This document shows positions 35,401 through 41,640 of a stretch of DNA of 64,000 nucleotides, piece by piece. The stretch lies in assembly GCA_028023455.1 (NCBI GenBank), contig JAQFVV010000018.1:10436771-10500770 (forward strand), in the 5' to 3' direction. The stretch is from Epiperipatus broadwayi (Eukaryota > Onychophora > Udeonychophora > Euonychophora > Peripatidae). The notes below the pieces were generated by a model. It did not search any database and was not told the DNA's origin. It was given only the letters and a program-made list of their open reading frames with translations. The translations under genes were made by a program, and so were the position numbers. Positions within the stretch are counted from its first letter, which is position 1. Each line of letters opens with the position of its first letter.

Positions 35401-37786
35401 AAACGATTTTCGATCTTTAAAACAACATATAACAGCTACATGATCTCTAGTCTCACAAATAGAGCATATTTTTTCCTTATGCTCACAATTCATTTTTGAA
35501 TTGTCACATATGTGGGGGGGTTTTAATGCATATCGGAAACCAAACATCTTCTTAAAGATTTTTTTTTTGGCAAACAAAATTCTTTCCAAAGTTTGAGACA
35601 CCATAAATTTCAAAACATTATTCAATACATTCTCCTGAACTATGCCACTTTGTAGGTCAAATCTGAGTTACTTAATAGCACTTTTTTGAAATTATCATTG
35701 GTTATACCATATAAAAATTGTTCCAGCAGGGAATAATATATAATCTCTAGCCAGTCTACATAAAGCTAAATTGTAATCAATATATTTCTTCTGTAACAAC
35801 TGTTTTTTTTTTACTTTGTTGTCTAAGCCATGCTATCCATTTTGAAGGTTTCGGGGAAAAATAAGCACTTAGAATTTTGTATAAGTTCTTCATATGGAAT
35901 GTCCTCTAGATGCTTTGGATTCATGAGTCTGTTATCCAAGTGTGTTACTTCCTGTTCTGCAAAATAGAGATGTGTGGAAACTTTTAAGGCAATCTTCCTC
36001 TATCTTGTTGATCAACATATAATTCTCAGCATGTGAACATAGCTTTTCCACAAATCTGCATTATTCAAGTCGAACTCTCGAATTAAAGCATTTACCACCG
36101 CTGTTTTCAAATTTTCATATTTCCACCATATCCTACTGTACCATTCTGCTGTTTCTGAGTGTCATATATATATATTAACCAGTCAGATTGTGAATAAAAT
36201 TAACACAAGTACAACTTTGTTAGTTATTTATATTTATTTATTAACAAAGTAATAACAATAACAAATAATACTTTATATATTAAAATATTTTTTAGTTCTT
36301 AGTCTGAATAACAATAACATGAAGAACAACCTCCTGAATATACACATTACTTGATAGAGTGTTATCTTTTTCTAAAGAATGAAAAGGACTATTCCAATGC
36401 ATTTATGCCTTGCTGTGGTCAACACAATTAGGCTAATAACTGTTTTTTTTTTCATTTATTCATTGATTGCTATGATTACAGCTTCACTGGAGACTTCTAT
36501 TTTCTCTCTCTACTACTATATCTTCATTAAACTTTCTTACTTTTATAGATATGCAAATGATAGTGTATTTGCTGCACTTTCTAACATTCTAATTTTAAAG
36601 CAATTTAGCACATTTTCCCCACATAATTGCTAATACAACATAGACATACTAGCATGTTAAAATCTAATCAGATATTCCACTTATAAACACAACAGTATCA
36701 ATACTAGCTTGAAGATTCATTTGTTCGATATTTCTAATTCACCTAATTAGTGAAGGTTATTTGCAAGAGAGGATGCTCTGGGTTTCTGTAATGTTGGTTC
36801 GTTGCCATGTGATATGGTTAATTAAAGATGAGTTGATAAAAACAAAACAAAAAAACAACTTTAGGATATTTGTTTTTCAAAAAAAAAAAAAAAGAATTTT
36901 ATATAAATAATGTATGCTCTAGATTATTTTTGCTATTATTTAATTTCTTGCTGGATTTGGCATTTATATTATTTAATTAAATAAACTTACTGCTACAAGA
37001 TGAACTTTGTACACCAGCTGAAGCAGACCTCATCTATACTGAAGAGTTGAAATTTTTGGTTCAATCATCTTTGGAAGCACACATTTTAACATTTATATAG
37101 TTTGGAATGTCTATATAAATATTATATATTAAAGTTATTTGCTTATGACCTTAAATAGTGCCGAAAGCTGCCTATAACTGTCCCTTATTGATCGCTCCTA
37201 CAGAGTCAAGTGTTCCAACTAATAAAATGAGAATACCAGAATCTATGCTATCCATGTATTTATCTCTAACAAATAGATTTGTGGCATTTATCTCATGTAA
37301 CTCTTTTTATCCATAATGCCACATTATCAAACCTTTATATTTAGTTATTTTCCTAATTTAAATTCCTATCTAATTTTATACTTTTCTAGTTTTAATTTTT
37401 TGTATTGATTTTGTATATAAGTATCTAAGGCAAGAGAAGGAAAATCTCAAAACCTCTTAAATTACCAAAAAAAGTAAGTTATATTTAATTGAATAATTTA
37501 AATACAGAAATTGCTTATTGTGCTTATAATTATGTTATTCAATAATACACATATTCATGTATATACACATACAAGAAATTTATTTTATTTTTTTTATATG
37601 TCAATTTTATTATTGCTTTTTTTTTTAATATATATTTTAGCCCAAAGAAGAACCAAAGTCAATCAGTATTCATCACCAAACCGAGAAATAGCTGTAGGTA
37701 TTCTTCAGGAAAAGAACAAATTTAACAGTCCTGTGAAACCACCAATAGTCATTCCTCGGAAAAAAAGCCAAAGCCAAATAACATAG
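2374..37786 (+). CDS. dia: Diaphanous-related formin, C-terminal part (five exons, 5' incomplete)
   Basis: Exons are 2374-2498, 9077-9241, 9346-9481, 9614-9715 and 37641-37786. Joined, they give 224 residues and a TAG stop with no frame break. Seen in the sequence: the end of an FH2 domain (about residues 1-100, with EQYKLL, LYKELAEFY, KKYSIEELFTDL), a charged Lys/Glu/Arg-rich helix (about 105-140), then a DAD core with M150, D151, L153 and L157 followed by a basic RDRKKK patch, and a basic tail. Family knowledge: these formins nucleate and elongate unbranched actin filaments through FH2 dimers. The DAD binds the N-terminal DID to hold the protein inactive until Rho-GTP releases it. The N-terminal GBD/DID, FH1 and most of FH2 must lie upstream of the window. 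The match to DIAPH/Dia runs nearly gap-free across all exon joints, so identity is firm. Which paralogue it is, in a genome with several, cannot be told. Confidence 0.95.
3225..3385 (+). repeat. SINE-like repeat, copy 1
   Basis: Shares an aligned series of blocks with the sequence at 4595-4745: caaatag/gaatag start, then atccaaaaatctttagct, then a ctaa...ggcaaat end. Also related to 3850-3970 and 4500-4575. Short, untranslatable and dispersed within one intron, as expected for a SINE. Confidence 0.4.
3850..3970 (+). repeat. tRNA-derived SINE-like repeat, copy 2, with A- and B-box-like motifs
   Basis: TAACTCAGGAGG at 3864-3875 resembles the pol III A box, and TAGCCTCAAATCC at 3924-3936 resembles a B box. 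The ~50-60 bp spacing is acceptable for a tRNA-derived promoter. The neighbouring copy at 4530-4545 carries GATTCAATCC, closer to the B-box consensus. Confidence 0.4.
4500..4745 (+). repeat. SINE-like repeats, copies 3 and 4
   Basis: 4500-4575 has the B-box-like GATTCAATCCAGAG. 4595-4745 repeats the blocks of copy 1 (aatccagaaatctttagc, atgtcact, gggcaaat). Both are diverged; no poly-A tail or target duplication is obvious. Confidence 0.35.
4746..6225. other. AT-rich intronic stretch, no gene
   Basis: Contains a GT/AT microsatellite at about 5453-5484 and a chance 88-codon frame at 5806-6072 made largely of Ile, Leu, Phe, Tyr and Lys, with no recognisable motif. Nothing else stands out. Confidence 0.5.
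6230..6560 (-). pseudogene. Possible mariner-like transposase remnant
   Basis: The complementary strand contains a short block ending in SGDYVEK and a stop (around 6285-6345), like the last residues of mariner transposases. The rest of the transposase and its DD34D residues are not visible. This is a weak call from one short motif. Confidence 0.25.
6983..7813. repeat. Large foldback element (~215-bp inverted arms)
   Basis: The left arm (6983 to about 7205) is the near-exact reverse complement of the right arm (about 7594-7813). Examples: ccacttgttccaatg against its inverse ttggaacaagtgg, and tctccacataataaaacc against its inverse. Spacer is about 390 bp of AT-rich DNA without ORFs. The arms differ by small changes and a TA microsatellite expansion near 7715. 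Fits a foldback or MITE-like non-autonomous DNA element inside the U12 intron. Confidence 0.75.
7814..9058. other. AT-rich intronic stretch, no feature recognised
   Basis: End of the U12-type intron. The 66-codon frame at 8378-8578 (-) has no motif. No repeat matching other parts of the window was noticed. Confidence 0.5.
9077..9241 (+). CDS. dia: Formin exon, FH2 C-terminal helices
   Basis: 165 nt, 55 codons, phase 0 at both ends. It encodes QFVVQAKEQYKLL through FRQSFL. Aromatic and acidic positions of the FH2 post domain are kept (LYKELAEFY, then KKYSIEELFTDLKTF). The donor is G|GTAAGA at 9241/9242. The apparent initiation codon inside this exon at 9113 is only an in-frame TTG and is not a start. 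Reading on past 9241 reaches a stop near 9296, so splicing is required. Confidence 0.95.
9346..9481 (+). CDS. dia: Formin exon, end of FH2 and charged linker helix
   Basis: The acceptor is ttttaatag at 9337-9345 and the donor is G|GTAAGT at 9481/9482. The exon gives 45 codons plus one base. It encodes QTVQDNIRMR and then a run of Arg, Lys, Glu and Gln ending in KKKAIVDMSK. This matches the long basic helix that links FH2 to DAD in Diaphanous proteins; the KKAIVDM block is especially like insect Dia. The intron before it is only 104 nt. Confidence 0.95.
9614..9715 (+). CDS. dia: Formin exon carrying the DAD
   Basis: The acceptor is ttttag at 9608-9613 and the donor is CCAG|GTAAT at 9715/9716. 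It encodes the Diaphanous autoregulatory domain: EGVMDSLYEALKTGSAF followed by RDRKKK. In the family this amphipathic helix plus basic cluster docks on the DID. The usual MDSLLEAL reads MDSLYEAL here, so one normally leucine position is tyrosine. Met150, Leu153 and Leu157 of this fragment are kept. The preceding intron is 132 nt. Confidence 0.95.
9716..9737 (+). promoter_or_regulatory. Possible intronic polyadenylation signal and alternative stop
   Basis: AATAAA lies at 9718-9723, inside the 5' splice site of the 27.9-kb intron. Reading through the donor adds five residues after PIPG and then TAA. A transcript ending here would encode a formin with a complete DAD but without the basic tail of the last exon. 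This is inference from sequence only; AT-rich DNA produces AATAAA often by chance. Confidence 0.25.
9738..11500. other. AT-rich intronic stretch, no feature recognised
   Basis: Start of the last formin intron. Only poly-T tracts and chance frames (one at 11315-11581 on the - strand, partly made by the hairpin that follows). Confidence 0.5.
11501..11665. repeat. Hairpin (foldback MITE-like) repeat, ~60-bp arms
   Basis: Starts with aaacaaatattttatcaaaa and ends with its inverse, ttttgataaaatatttgttt. The inner parts also pair (attataattagtag with ctactaattataat, catgcaaaaa with tttttgcatg). The loop is about 40 bp. No coding potential. Confidence 0.75.
11788..15547 (+). repeat. Tandem array of ~433-bp repeat, ending in an inverted unit
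   Basis: The unit start caggcaaaactct recurs at 11788, 12221 and 14904, and a variant (cagtcaaaactct) at 15342, giving direct periods of 433 and about 438 bp once the inserted LTR is removed. From about 15380 to 15547 the sequence turns round: it is the reverse complement of the unit's first ~170 bp, closing the array with an inverted copy (…gagttttgcctgttttaata, then gtgatcatgtgatgttta). Unit 2 is split by the solo LTR at 12603-14839. A related inverted-arm copy lies at 58671-59026. No ORF. Confidence 0.85.
12603..14839. mobile_element. Solo LTR (2.24 kb) inserted in the 433-bp repeat
   Basis: Begins TGTAACAATTCGG and ends CTCATTACA, that is TGTAA...TTACA. It is flanked by GTAT at 12599-12602 and again at 14840-14843. 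Removing the element and one GTAT restores the repeat (ggattggtattaaacc), which is intact in other units. No second copy of its 5' end occurs inside, so it looks like one long LTR left by recombination rather than a whole element. A GGCGCCATCTAG block near 12648 resembles one in the LTR at 46803. Orientation is not settled. Confidence 0.8.
15727..15803. repeat. 77-bp near-perfect palindrome
   Basis: 36-bp arms (15727-15762 and 15768-15803) around a 5-bp spacer, aattc. The left arm starts taataacaataaaaataa and the right arm ends with its exact inverse. It stops 5 bp before the LTR at 15809. May be a tiny MITE or a cruciform-prone site. Confidence 0.85.
15809..17597 (-). repeat. E3 LTR (3' LTR in element orientation)
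   Basis: 1,789 bp. Aligns over its full length with 20069-21841. The 66-codon frame at 16526-16726 inside it is not kept in the other LTR, which has small indels there, so it is not a gene. Confidence 0.88.
17598..19091 (-). other. E3 interior without recognisable coding
   Basis: Contains a polypurine tract next to the LTR and a G+C-richer patch at about 17740-18140 with two overlapping frames (17790-17975 and 17875-18144, both -). I cannot assign these to any retrotransposon domain. The rest is AT-rich. Confidence 0.5.
19092..19724 (-). pseudogene. E3 gag-like coiled-coil ORF with one in-frame stop
   Basis: Starting at the ATG at 19722-19724 the - strand reads 211 codons in one frame to 19092, broken only by TAA at codon 55 (19560-19562). 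Content is Glu, Lys, Gln and Met rich: MEKEKEISEMQ, then repeats such as QEFRQSQQ and QEFKQSQQ, RELRAEIREIR, and a duplicated EERHKFKVEESV / EERHEFKVEDSV. It ends in the basic KRRLKTKKK. This is like the coiled-coil N-terminus of some Ty3/gypsy gag proteins. Capsid and zinc-knuckle parts are missing. The long frames on the + strand here are antisense shadows. Confidence 0.65.
19725..20068 (-). other. E3 leader between primer-binding region and ORF
   Basis: About 340 bp between the LTR and the ATG on the - strand, including the primer-binding-like TCTCCTAACGTGGGTGC next to the LTR. A short higher-G+C segment, about 19770-19850, reads in the same direction without a clear domain. Confidence 0.5.
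20069..21841 (-). repeat. E3 LTR (5' LTR in element orientation)
   Basis: 1,773 bp, pair of 15809-17597. Small frames inside it (21329-21517, 21698-21913) are not conserved between the LTRs. Confidence 0.88.
21842..22573. other. AT-rich stretch, no feature recognised
   Basis: Starts with the TA run that flanks E3. No gene or repeat recognised up to the hAT-like element. Confidence 0.5.
22582..23546. mobile_element. hAT-like non-autonomous element
   Basis: Left end CAGTGTTTTTCAACC, right end the inverse GGTTGAGAAACAC. This TIR type is familiar from hAT-derived MITEs. Flanks ACTTAGAG (22574-22581) and ACGTAGAA (23547-23554) fit a diverged 8-bp target duplication (6 of 8). No transposase. Confidence 0.6.
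23196..23397. repeat. Hairpin MITE nested in the hAT-like element
   Basis: Starts gtgtaaattaattagtaaat and ends with the inverse (atttactaattaatttacac). Pairing continues inward (gaagttaaatcc with ggatttaacttc, aaggtgt with acacctt, aacaacc with ggttgtt). About 202 bp in all, with arms of some 80-90 bp. Confidence 0.75.
23555..24586. other. AT-rich stretch, no feature recognised
   Basis: The small frame at 23691-23894 has no motif. Ends at the first E1 LTR. Confidence 0.5.
24587..25216 (+). repeat. E1 LTR1
   Basis: Aligns with 28665-29268 through shared blocks such as atagtcaatc, aatttgaaggtaa, tatgcaagtgtat and tgcctgtgtttatata. Ends AAACCCAACA at 25216. Its first bases (ATAACGGACT) have drifted from TGTTGGGACT. 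Two small frames inside are not genes. Confidence 0.75.
25217..26570 (+). other. E1 leader, no coding recognised
   Basis: About 1.35 kb between LTR1 and gag. AT-rich, with repeated short blocks in 25970-26220 (gaatttatttcctatataag and variants, ~75-80 bp apart) and a C tract at 26418. It may include an unrelated insertion. Confidence 0.45.
26582..27095 (+). pseudogene. E1 gag (Ty3/gypsy capsid region), broken
   Basis: One frame reads IGSIEEFNLAYPQNW, YKDRVLIYMQANQI and IGSQTYEILRA up to a TAG at 26759. A shift later, the 101-codon frame at 26787-27092 contains KREKAKDFDVKIRKIALKC and FLNETLRDQFICEMRD. These are the conserved capsid blocks of K02A2.6-type Ty3/gypsy gag (HCDFG, LDEALRDRLVCGL). 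The initiating ATG is not recognisable. Confidence 0.8.
27096..27735 (+). pseudogene. E1 zinc knuckle and aspartic protease remains
   Basis: A CCHC-like region is spread over two frames (YYRYDQPICIHTEC, then CKYCKCVRHTKTT), with some Cys/Gly positions lost. The frame ending at 27499 contains TPVTIELDIGSEVSIV, the protease active-site block, with the catalytic D-T/S-G reading D-I-G. Further on, LLGYDSF is like the LLG block that closes these proteases. Inactive as it stands. Confidence 0.75.
27736..28664 (+). pseudogene. E1 remnant with pol C-terminal piece
   Basis: Around 27910-28040 the frame gives RNQLRLNYASP and an acidic, Ser-rich stretch, like the tail of Ty3/gypsy pol, with RT to integrase missing upstream. 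28100-28664 has no clear domain. On the - strand at 28232-28420 a frame with VLDNEGSAFENVRRSN is unidentified. Confidence 0.45.
28665..29268 (+). repeat. E1 LTR2, cut by E2
   Basis: Begins TGTTGGGACTAATCCC. Stops at ...TTCACGTAT where E2 begins. Beyond E2, CTTATAAACACAACA completes the end seen in LTR1 (TTACATATAAACCCAACA). Confidence 0.82.
29269..29788 (-). repeat. E2 3' LTR
   Basis: 520 bp. Aligns along its length with 36147-36679 (shared: ttaacaaagtaataa, tttatgccttgct, ctctctctactactg-like and atatgcaaatga blocks). Confidence 0.88.
29880..30575 (-). pseudogene. E2 integrase, broken
   Basis: Read on the - strand with frame changes: VRMKAHPHSYVWW (zinc-domain end), then WARIHLDH, LILELVDVYSR, ATHGSPELIVTNNG and TPPYHLESNR. 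These are the integrase core blocks (D-h-x-G-P, DxFSK, sDNG, PYHPqSNG). The second catalytic Asp position reads Asn here. Several stops. Confidence 0.8.
30576..30848 (-). pseudogene. E2 RNase H, C-terminal half
   Basis: The - frame reads SYKFKI, then GSEKKIPNQVSQRM and GNEIGHADALLRLP, the typical end of Ty3/gypsy RNase H and the linker (GkeNghADaLSRLP). The TDH-type block before it is degraded to IAHPP. Its N-terminal half lies beyond the LINE at 33866-34110. Confidence 0.85.
30880..31265 (+). pseudogene. N1 endonuclease domain, C-terminal half
   Basis: Frames give GKRIIVIEDINGYI, GNKNG, LLKNFC, YTWFRNNIFHTIDYVLVEK and NSDHNFFIIEMF. They correspond to the hhGDfN, TW.R, IDYvlv and SDH blocks of APE endonucleases. 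The GDfN Asp is kept as EDIN; the catalytic SDH is present. Confidence 0.8.
31266..32720 (+). pseudogene. N1 reverse transcriptase, broken
   Basis: In order: KGKDHRKLNNYRPIMVTSVLYKVF (RT 1-2), IADCLFVLKQLMD, LYMAFIDIKKGYDR (block A, AFDR altered to GYDR), VGLRQGCPMSPILF (block B), LLFADDVFLCA (block C, catalytic ADD intact) and KFSEEKSKVM (block D). Several frameshifts. The long frames on the other strand (31218-31646, 31079-31354) are shadows. Confidence 0.85.
32721..33865 (+). pseudogene. N1 C-terminal region
   Basis: Includes NYLGIVLSNQRN, the 118-codon frame at 33060-33416 (DRFLYEKCNK to NIYRSKQ), and a zinc-binding C-terminus (DLVCKLCKEG, IRHLLIECKC) as found at the end of many APE-type LINE ORF2 proteins. 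The same blocks recur in N2. Confidence 0.75.
33866..34130 (-). pseudogene. E2 RNase H, N-terminal half
   Basis: - strand: IIMTDASK, then VGAIISH, and with shifts the AEKNYNQINKEMLAV-like and FHQYSYG blocks. The first catalytic Asp (TDASK) and the family E-K-NY motif are still visible. Ends exactly where N1 was inserted. Confidence 0.8.
34131..34840 (-). pseudogene. E2 reverse transcriptase, broken
   Basis: Two - frames (34608-34832 and 34316-34594) give WAVPVVTVIMPDGTLSIYSDYR, then HKGLFKCSKLPYGI, and VIPYLYDILIMSATESE. These are RT blocks 2-5 of Ty3/gypsy. The active-site YxDD reads YLYDI, so a catalytic Asp is lost. PYGI stands for PFGL. Confidence 0.85.
35042..35266 (-). pseudogene. E2 aspartic protease, inactive
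   Basis: The frame starts MEVDSETGLCLMS, the MEVDTGaxxSLIS block with the D-T/S-G triad read as D-S-E, and ends VVNKDVSSLLGRN, the classic LLGRdWL end of the domain. Length (75 codons here) is close to the protease core. Confidence 0.85.
35347..36146 (-). pseudogene. E2 gag with zinc knuckle, broken
   Basis: Immediately after the 5' LTR the - strand gives EFDLNNADLWKSYV, then HLDNRLMNPKHLEDIPYEELIQ in another frame and YIDYNLALCRLARDYI: capsid blocks of Ty3/gypsy gag. Frame 35347-35625 ends with CEHKEKICSICETRDHV, a degenerate CCHC knuckle. A stretch starting TGGTACAGTAGG 3 nt after the LTR is in the primer-binding position; the matching tRNA is not identified. Confidence 0.78.
36147..36679 (-). 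repeat. E2 5' LTR
   Basis: 533 bp, pair of 29269-29788. The 84-codon + frame at 36379-36633 inside it is not a gene. Confidence 0.88.
36695..37640. other. End of last formin intron, no feature recognised
   Basis: AT-rich, with poly-A near 36880 and a short TA/CA tract near 37548. Ends with the acceptor of the last exon. Confidence 0.5.
37641..37786 (+). CDS. dia: Formin last coding exon, basic C-terminal tail
   Basis: Acceptor tatattttag at 37631-37640 follows a T-rich tract. 48 residues plus TAG: AQRRTKVNQYSS, then a Pro/Lys-rich end with IVIPRKK. The AQRRTKV start resembles the AERRAQL start of arthropod Dia tails, which supports joining this distant exon to 9715. The tail itself is poorly conserved in the family. 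Confidence 0.85.
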
Positions 37787-39480
37787 AGCTTATTTGAAGT
37801 TTAGTCTTTTTAAATTCTTGCTTACAATCAGATAAAATCTGCTTAATCTATGCATTATTATCTGCATAAGCACATAGTGCTTGAATTAAGAGTGAAAAAC
37901 ATTTAGTGGGTTATCCAAACTGTTTCTGTTGATTATCTAAGGGTATTAATTTGGTATTCTTAATGGCATTTAATTTGTTTTTTATATTTTTTTAACCTGT
38001 GAAAAATAAATTATATAGTTATAGCACTCTTAAGAATTTTATATTGTTAGGAAGTAGATACCTCTAACAATGAGATATTCATTTTAATTTCATAGAGACC
38101 CTCTACTTCTTTTAACAACCACTAAATGATTGTATAATGTGTGTGTATATGTACATATGTATTTATATAAAGATATTTCTAAAAGTAATATATCATCTCA
38201 TACATGTACTTACATAAAGGTATTTCTAAAAGTAATATAATTTGATCATCATATATTTATATGAGTATTCATACCTTTTATATGAAAAATATATCTAATG
38301 TCTCTCCAAATGTGTTATATTTGTTCTGCTGTTATGTATTTAAGACACTAGCCTCACTTTGAACAAATTTTAAAATTAGAATCTACTTGCACTATTAGTC
38401 AACAATGGTTTGCTAAATTACTGTGTATGGTTTAGGCTATGTGGTGTATAATTCAAGACTTTTTATACAAAGTACTATAACAATTTTTAAGTGATATTTG
38501 CTAGATATGACCAGATTTTATAATGGAGAAACTTACTCAGCTTTGCTTATGATCATATACATTTCTTTGTTAAATTATGTTTCAAAATAAGTAGTCATCT
38601 TCAAAGTGACATGCAGTTATATGTAATTGTTAAACGCCAAATAGAAATAACGTATCCATTTGACAGGATTCTCACCTTACTTTTTCAAATGCCTTCTTAT
38701 ATAACTACAGGAAATATGTAAAGTCAATCCACTGATATTTTTTTAAAATCATGGCTATTATAAAAAAAACCTCCCATTTATATATTTTATCTCCAAATTG
38801 TATTGTTTTCTGGAGAATATTATTTTAGTTTTCAACTTTACTAGTCAAACTTACTTCCATAGTTTTAAAACTATAAATGGGGAGGGGATAGCTTTGTAAA
38901 TGTTTTTAAAATAATTTATATATATGTGAATTTTAAAAAAAAGAAGAAAGAAAATCTAAGTTTAAAAAAAAAAAAATTAAATGTTTATTGTAAATAAAAT
39001 TAATTCATAAAAAAAAAAAAAAGATGGTAATAAGTTTTTTATAAATTTAATACATATTGCATTGTTTATTTGTACGTTATTTGCATACAAAGAAGAAAAT
39101 CTGATTCTTATATATGTATTCTATAAGTTTGTTCACTAATAAAATAAACCCCTAGTTTTTATAATACTGACAACAGATGTTTCTATTTTGTTTGATAAAG
39201 TTTAACAAGTTGGCAGTTTTATTGTTTAACAATAATGAGAAACAATAATCTTTTTTATAATAACCACAATCTGTGAGCATTTAATGACTATGCATATGCA
39301 TCTATTTTATTGTGTATGTATGTGTGTGTGTCTATGTACATGTAACTGTTTCTATATATATAATTACATTAAATATACACATGCATTCAATAAATTGAAT
39401 ACAGATATGTATATATACTAATAACATTTTCTATCATCATTATGAATTGTTTACATGTCAAGTAAAATAATAAACTGGAG
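37787..39480 (+). promoter_or_regulatory. Formin 3' UTR and following AT-rich spacer
   Basis: Downstream of the TAG. The first AATAAA is at 38005-38010, and others lie near 38990 and 39140, so the cleavage site is not fixed by sequence alone. The stretch is otherwise AT-rich, with TG and TA microsatellites around 38140 and 39310-39360 and poly-A tracts near 38960-39020. No coding signal is visible. Confidence 0.4.
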
Positions 39481-40265
39481 AGAAGGTGATTTATAGCACA
39501 ACTTAAACACATTCAAGCATTAAATAAAATTATAGAAAGAATTGATGAATATGTATATGGATTTATAGGTAATTAAAGACAATTGATACTAAAAAAGCTT
39601 TGGAACATTATGCCATCAATCTCAGACTAATAAATTCTGAAGAATATCAAAATACATCAGTAGTGATTGGTCTATATGGTAACATTAAGAAAATTAAAAT
39701 GGGGGGGGGGGGGATCCAGCAGTTTGATTTCATTTCTTCAGAACTTTTAACTGTGATTTTATGAAAAATATTTTGCAGACTAAAATGAAGCAAAAGTAAA
39801 TTGAGATTATTAATTTTCTCAGCTAGTATATCAAAACTTTAGGAAATGTTTTTAAGAGTTATCAGGTGAAAGTACAAATATAATGATAAATATTTAAAAG
39901 ACAAGTAATATTCAATGTTTTCAACATAATTTGATAGTAGTGAATTAGAAGTTAATAAATGCTTTCATCAAATTATTGTATCAGATGGATGAAATTAATT
40001 TAAAATTAAATTAGGATAAATATGTTTTTAATAAAAATGTTCTATTAGTGTTTACTTGTGGGTGTGAAACTTGGCCATTCAACAAAAGTACAATGCAGAG
40101 TGCAAACGTACTGAAATATGAAGAGACATATGTTAAAATTAGCAAGAAGGGATCAAAAGTAAAGGTAAGTATGAAACAACAAACAGATATAATTGACATA
40201 ATGAAGCTGAAATGGAGTTAGACTCGACATTTTTTATTATAGATAACAAAGACAACTTAAACTTT
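39481..40265 (+). pseudogene. Decayed RTE-like LINE
   Basis: Reads, across frames: DTKKALEHYAINLRLIN (block A), GGIQQFDFISSELLTVIL then KIFCRLK (RTE GvRQGDxISPkLFtxxLExIFRrL), and near 40050-40160 VFTCGCETW with the ARRDQK-like block (LtYGcETW... of RTE C-termini). A G12 tract at 39702 lies just before the QQFDFIS block. Heavily mutated. Confidence 0.65.
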
Positions 40266-41640
40266 AAACTAGATTTCAAAAATTTATAAAATACCTAGAA
40301 AGAAATTGATTCTAGATCCCATTCTTTTCTTAGGGGGGAGCATATTTTGCCCATAAAAGATTCCAACAAATATTTTTATTCTTAATATGCTACTCAAACT
40401 AATGGCGTGATCTTTTAGACACTTAAGATTTTTAACACAAACACACTTTTTACTAGAGACTTGTATGGAATTAATAAAAAAGAGTCAAACATTTCATTAT
40501 CAAAAAAATGGAATACACGAATATCTAATTTACATAAAGCACAATAGGTGGTAAAGTTGTTTTACGATCTGCAGAATAGTTAGCTATGAATCTGATAGAT
40601 TAATCAAAAGCATACTCAGCAAGTAATATACTTAATAACATTATACCTTTTCTTGTTTTACGTTTATAATGTGAACATAAATATTAAGTCAATAATTATA
40701 TATTTTAATGACTATTTAAGGGACTATTGCAGATTGCTTTGTTAGTTTATTTTATTATATCCCATTTTTTACTAAAAGTTCAAAAATACCCACAGTCAGT
40801 ACACAATTGAAGTCACTAAAATATAGTCAATGGCTTATTATATAATTATATGGAGAAGTGTGTTTATGTTTAAAACTTCAGCTGTTTGAAAATTCAACTC
40901 TTTAATTTGATTAGTATAAATAATGTGACTGAAATGCAAACATTGTTTCTGCTAACCAGAAACTAGTTTGGGAATCAATTGTGACCTATTATCTGATATT
41001 TATTGATTACTTATTTTTAATAGATATCTTATAAATAAAGTGATGGTGAAATGAATAATTGTCATCATCTATAGGTTAAAAGGTAAGTTAGAAGATTCAT
41101 CACATTAATTTCTTTAAGTATATCTTATTTTAATAAAGATTATTTACAAAAAAAAAATTTATTTTTTTTTTTTTTTAGAAAGTGGGATGTAAAATTTTAT
41201 GATAAAATCCAATACTTTGAAAATTTTGAATTTGATAGTTGAAAGTTTTCATATAGACTTGGTGTTTATAGTCCCTCATTTTTCATTAGTATGCAAATTC
41301 AACTTTAAATATTCATTCTGATCTCTATCCAATTTATTATTCAGCACTTTCATTATTATGCTATGATTATAATAATATATGGTATTGAAAGCTCTTAGCT
41401 TCAAATAAATTATTTCGTATTTCAAATCTAAATCTGTTTACTCATTAAATGTTTTAACATTTGCTTATTCATTATGTAGACTTTTGTATAAAAATAATAT
41501 TTTTATTCATTATGTATTAACTCATAGTATAATAATTTCATCCTTTTATTGGAACAAAATACTGCTGCTTATCTATTATTCTATTTCTAAGAGGCACATT
41601 CGTTATATAATGTTGACTTATCACGAAGTAATAAAACTTG
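40266..41640. other. AT-rich stretch, no feature recognised
   Basis: No coding or repeat structure seen other than A/T homopolymers at 41149-41177. Confidence 0.5.

Larger units (their letters stand above)
29269..36679 (-). mobile_element. Ty3/gypsy element E2, nested in the E1 LTR
   Basis: LTRs at 29269-29788 and 36147-36679. In element orientation they begin TGGAT (or TGGAA) and end CAGCA. Flanks CGTAT (29264-29268) and CTTAT (36680-36684) fit a 5-bp target duplication with one later change. On the - strand the order is gag, zinc knuckle, protease, RT, RNase H, integrase, polypurine tract (GGAATGGAAGGAT), 3' LTR. A non-LTR element sits in the RNase H region. All frames carry stops or shifts. 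Confidence 0.88.
24587..36694 (+). mobile_element. Ty3/gypsy element E1, deleted and interrupted by E2
   Basis: LTR1 is 24587-25216. LTR2 starts at 28665 (TGTTGGGACT) and runs to 29268, then is cut by E2; its last bases (ATAAACACAACA) are found at 36683-36694, beyond E2. LTR ends TGTTGGG and CCCAACA are inverse. Between the LTRs are gag and protease remains and a short pol C-terminus; RT, RNase H and integrase have been lost. LTRs differ by many substitutions and indels, so the element is old. Same strand as the formin gene. Confidence 0.82.
9716..37640 (+). other. dia: Last formin intron, 27.9 kb, packed with transposons
   Basis: GT-AG intron with donor GTAATAAAA and acceptor tatatattttag. 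Its phase (1) matches the exons on both sides, which code for one continuous family-like tail (PIP, then AQRRTKV). The intron holds the 11.5-kb hairpin, the 433-bp repeat array, a solo LTR, a 6-kb LTR element, a hAT-like MITE and the E1/E2/LINE nest, all listed separately. No host exon was recognised inside it. Confidence 0.85.

Noticed and set aside
40121-40175. GTAAGT near 40165 as a host splice donor
   Set aside because: Falls inside the decayed RTE-like LINE and no matching exon structure is present.
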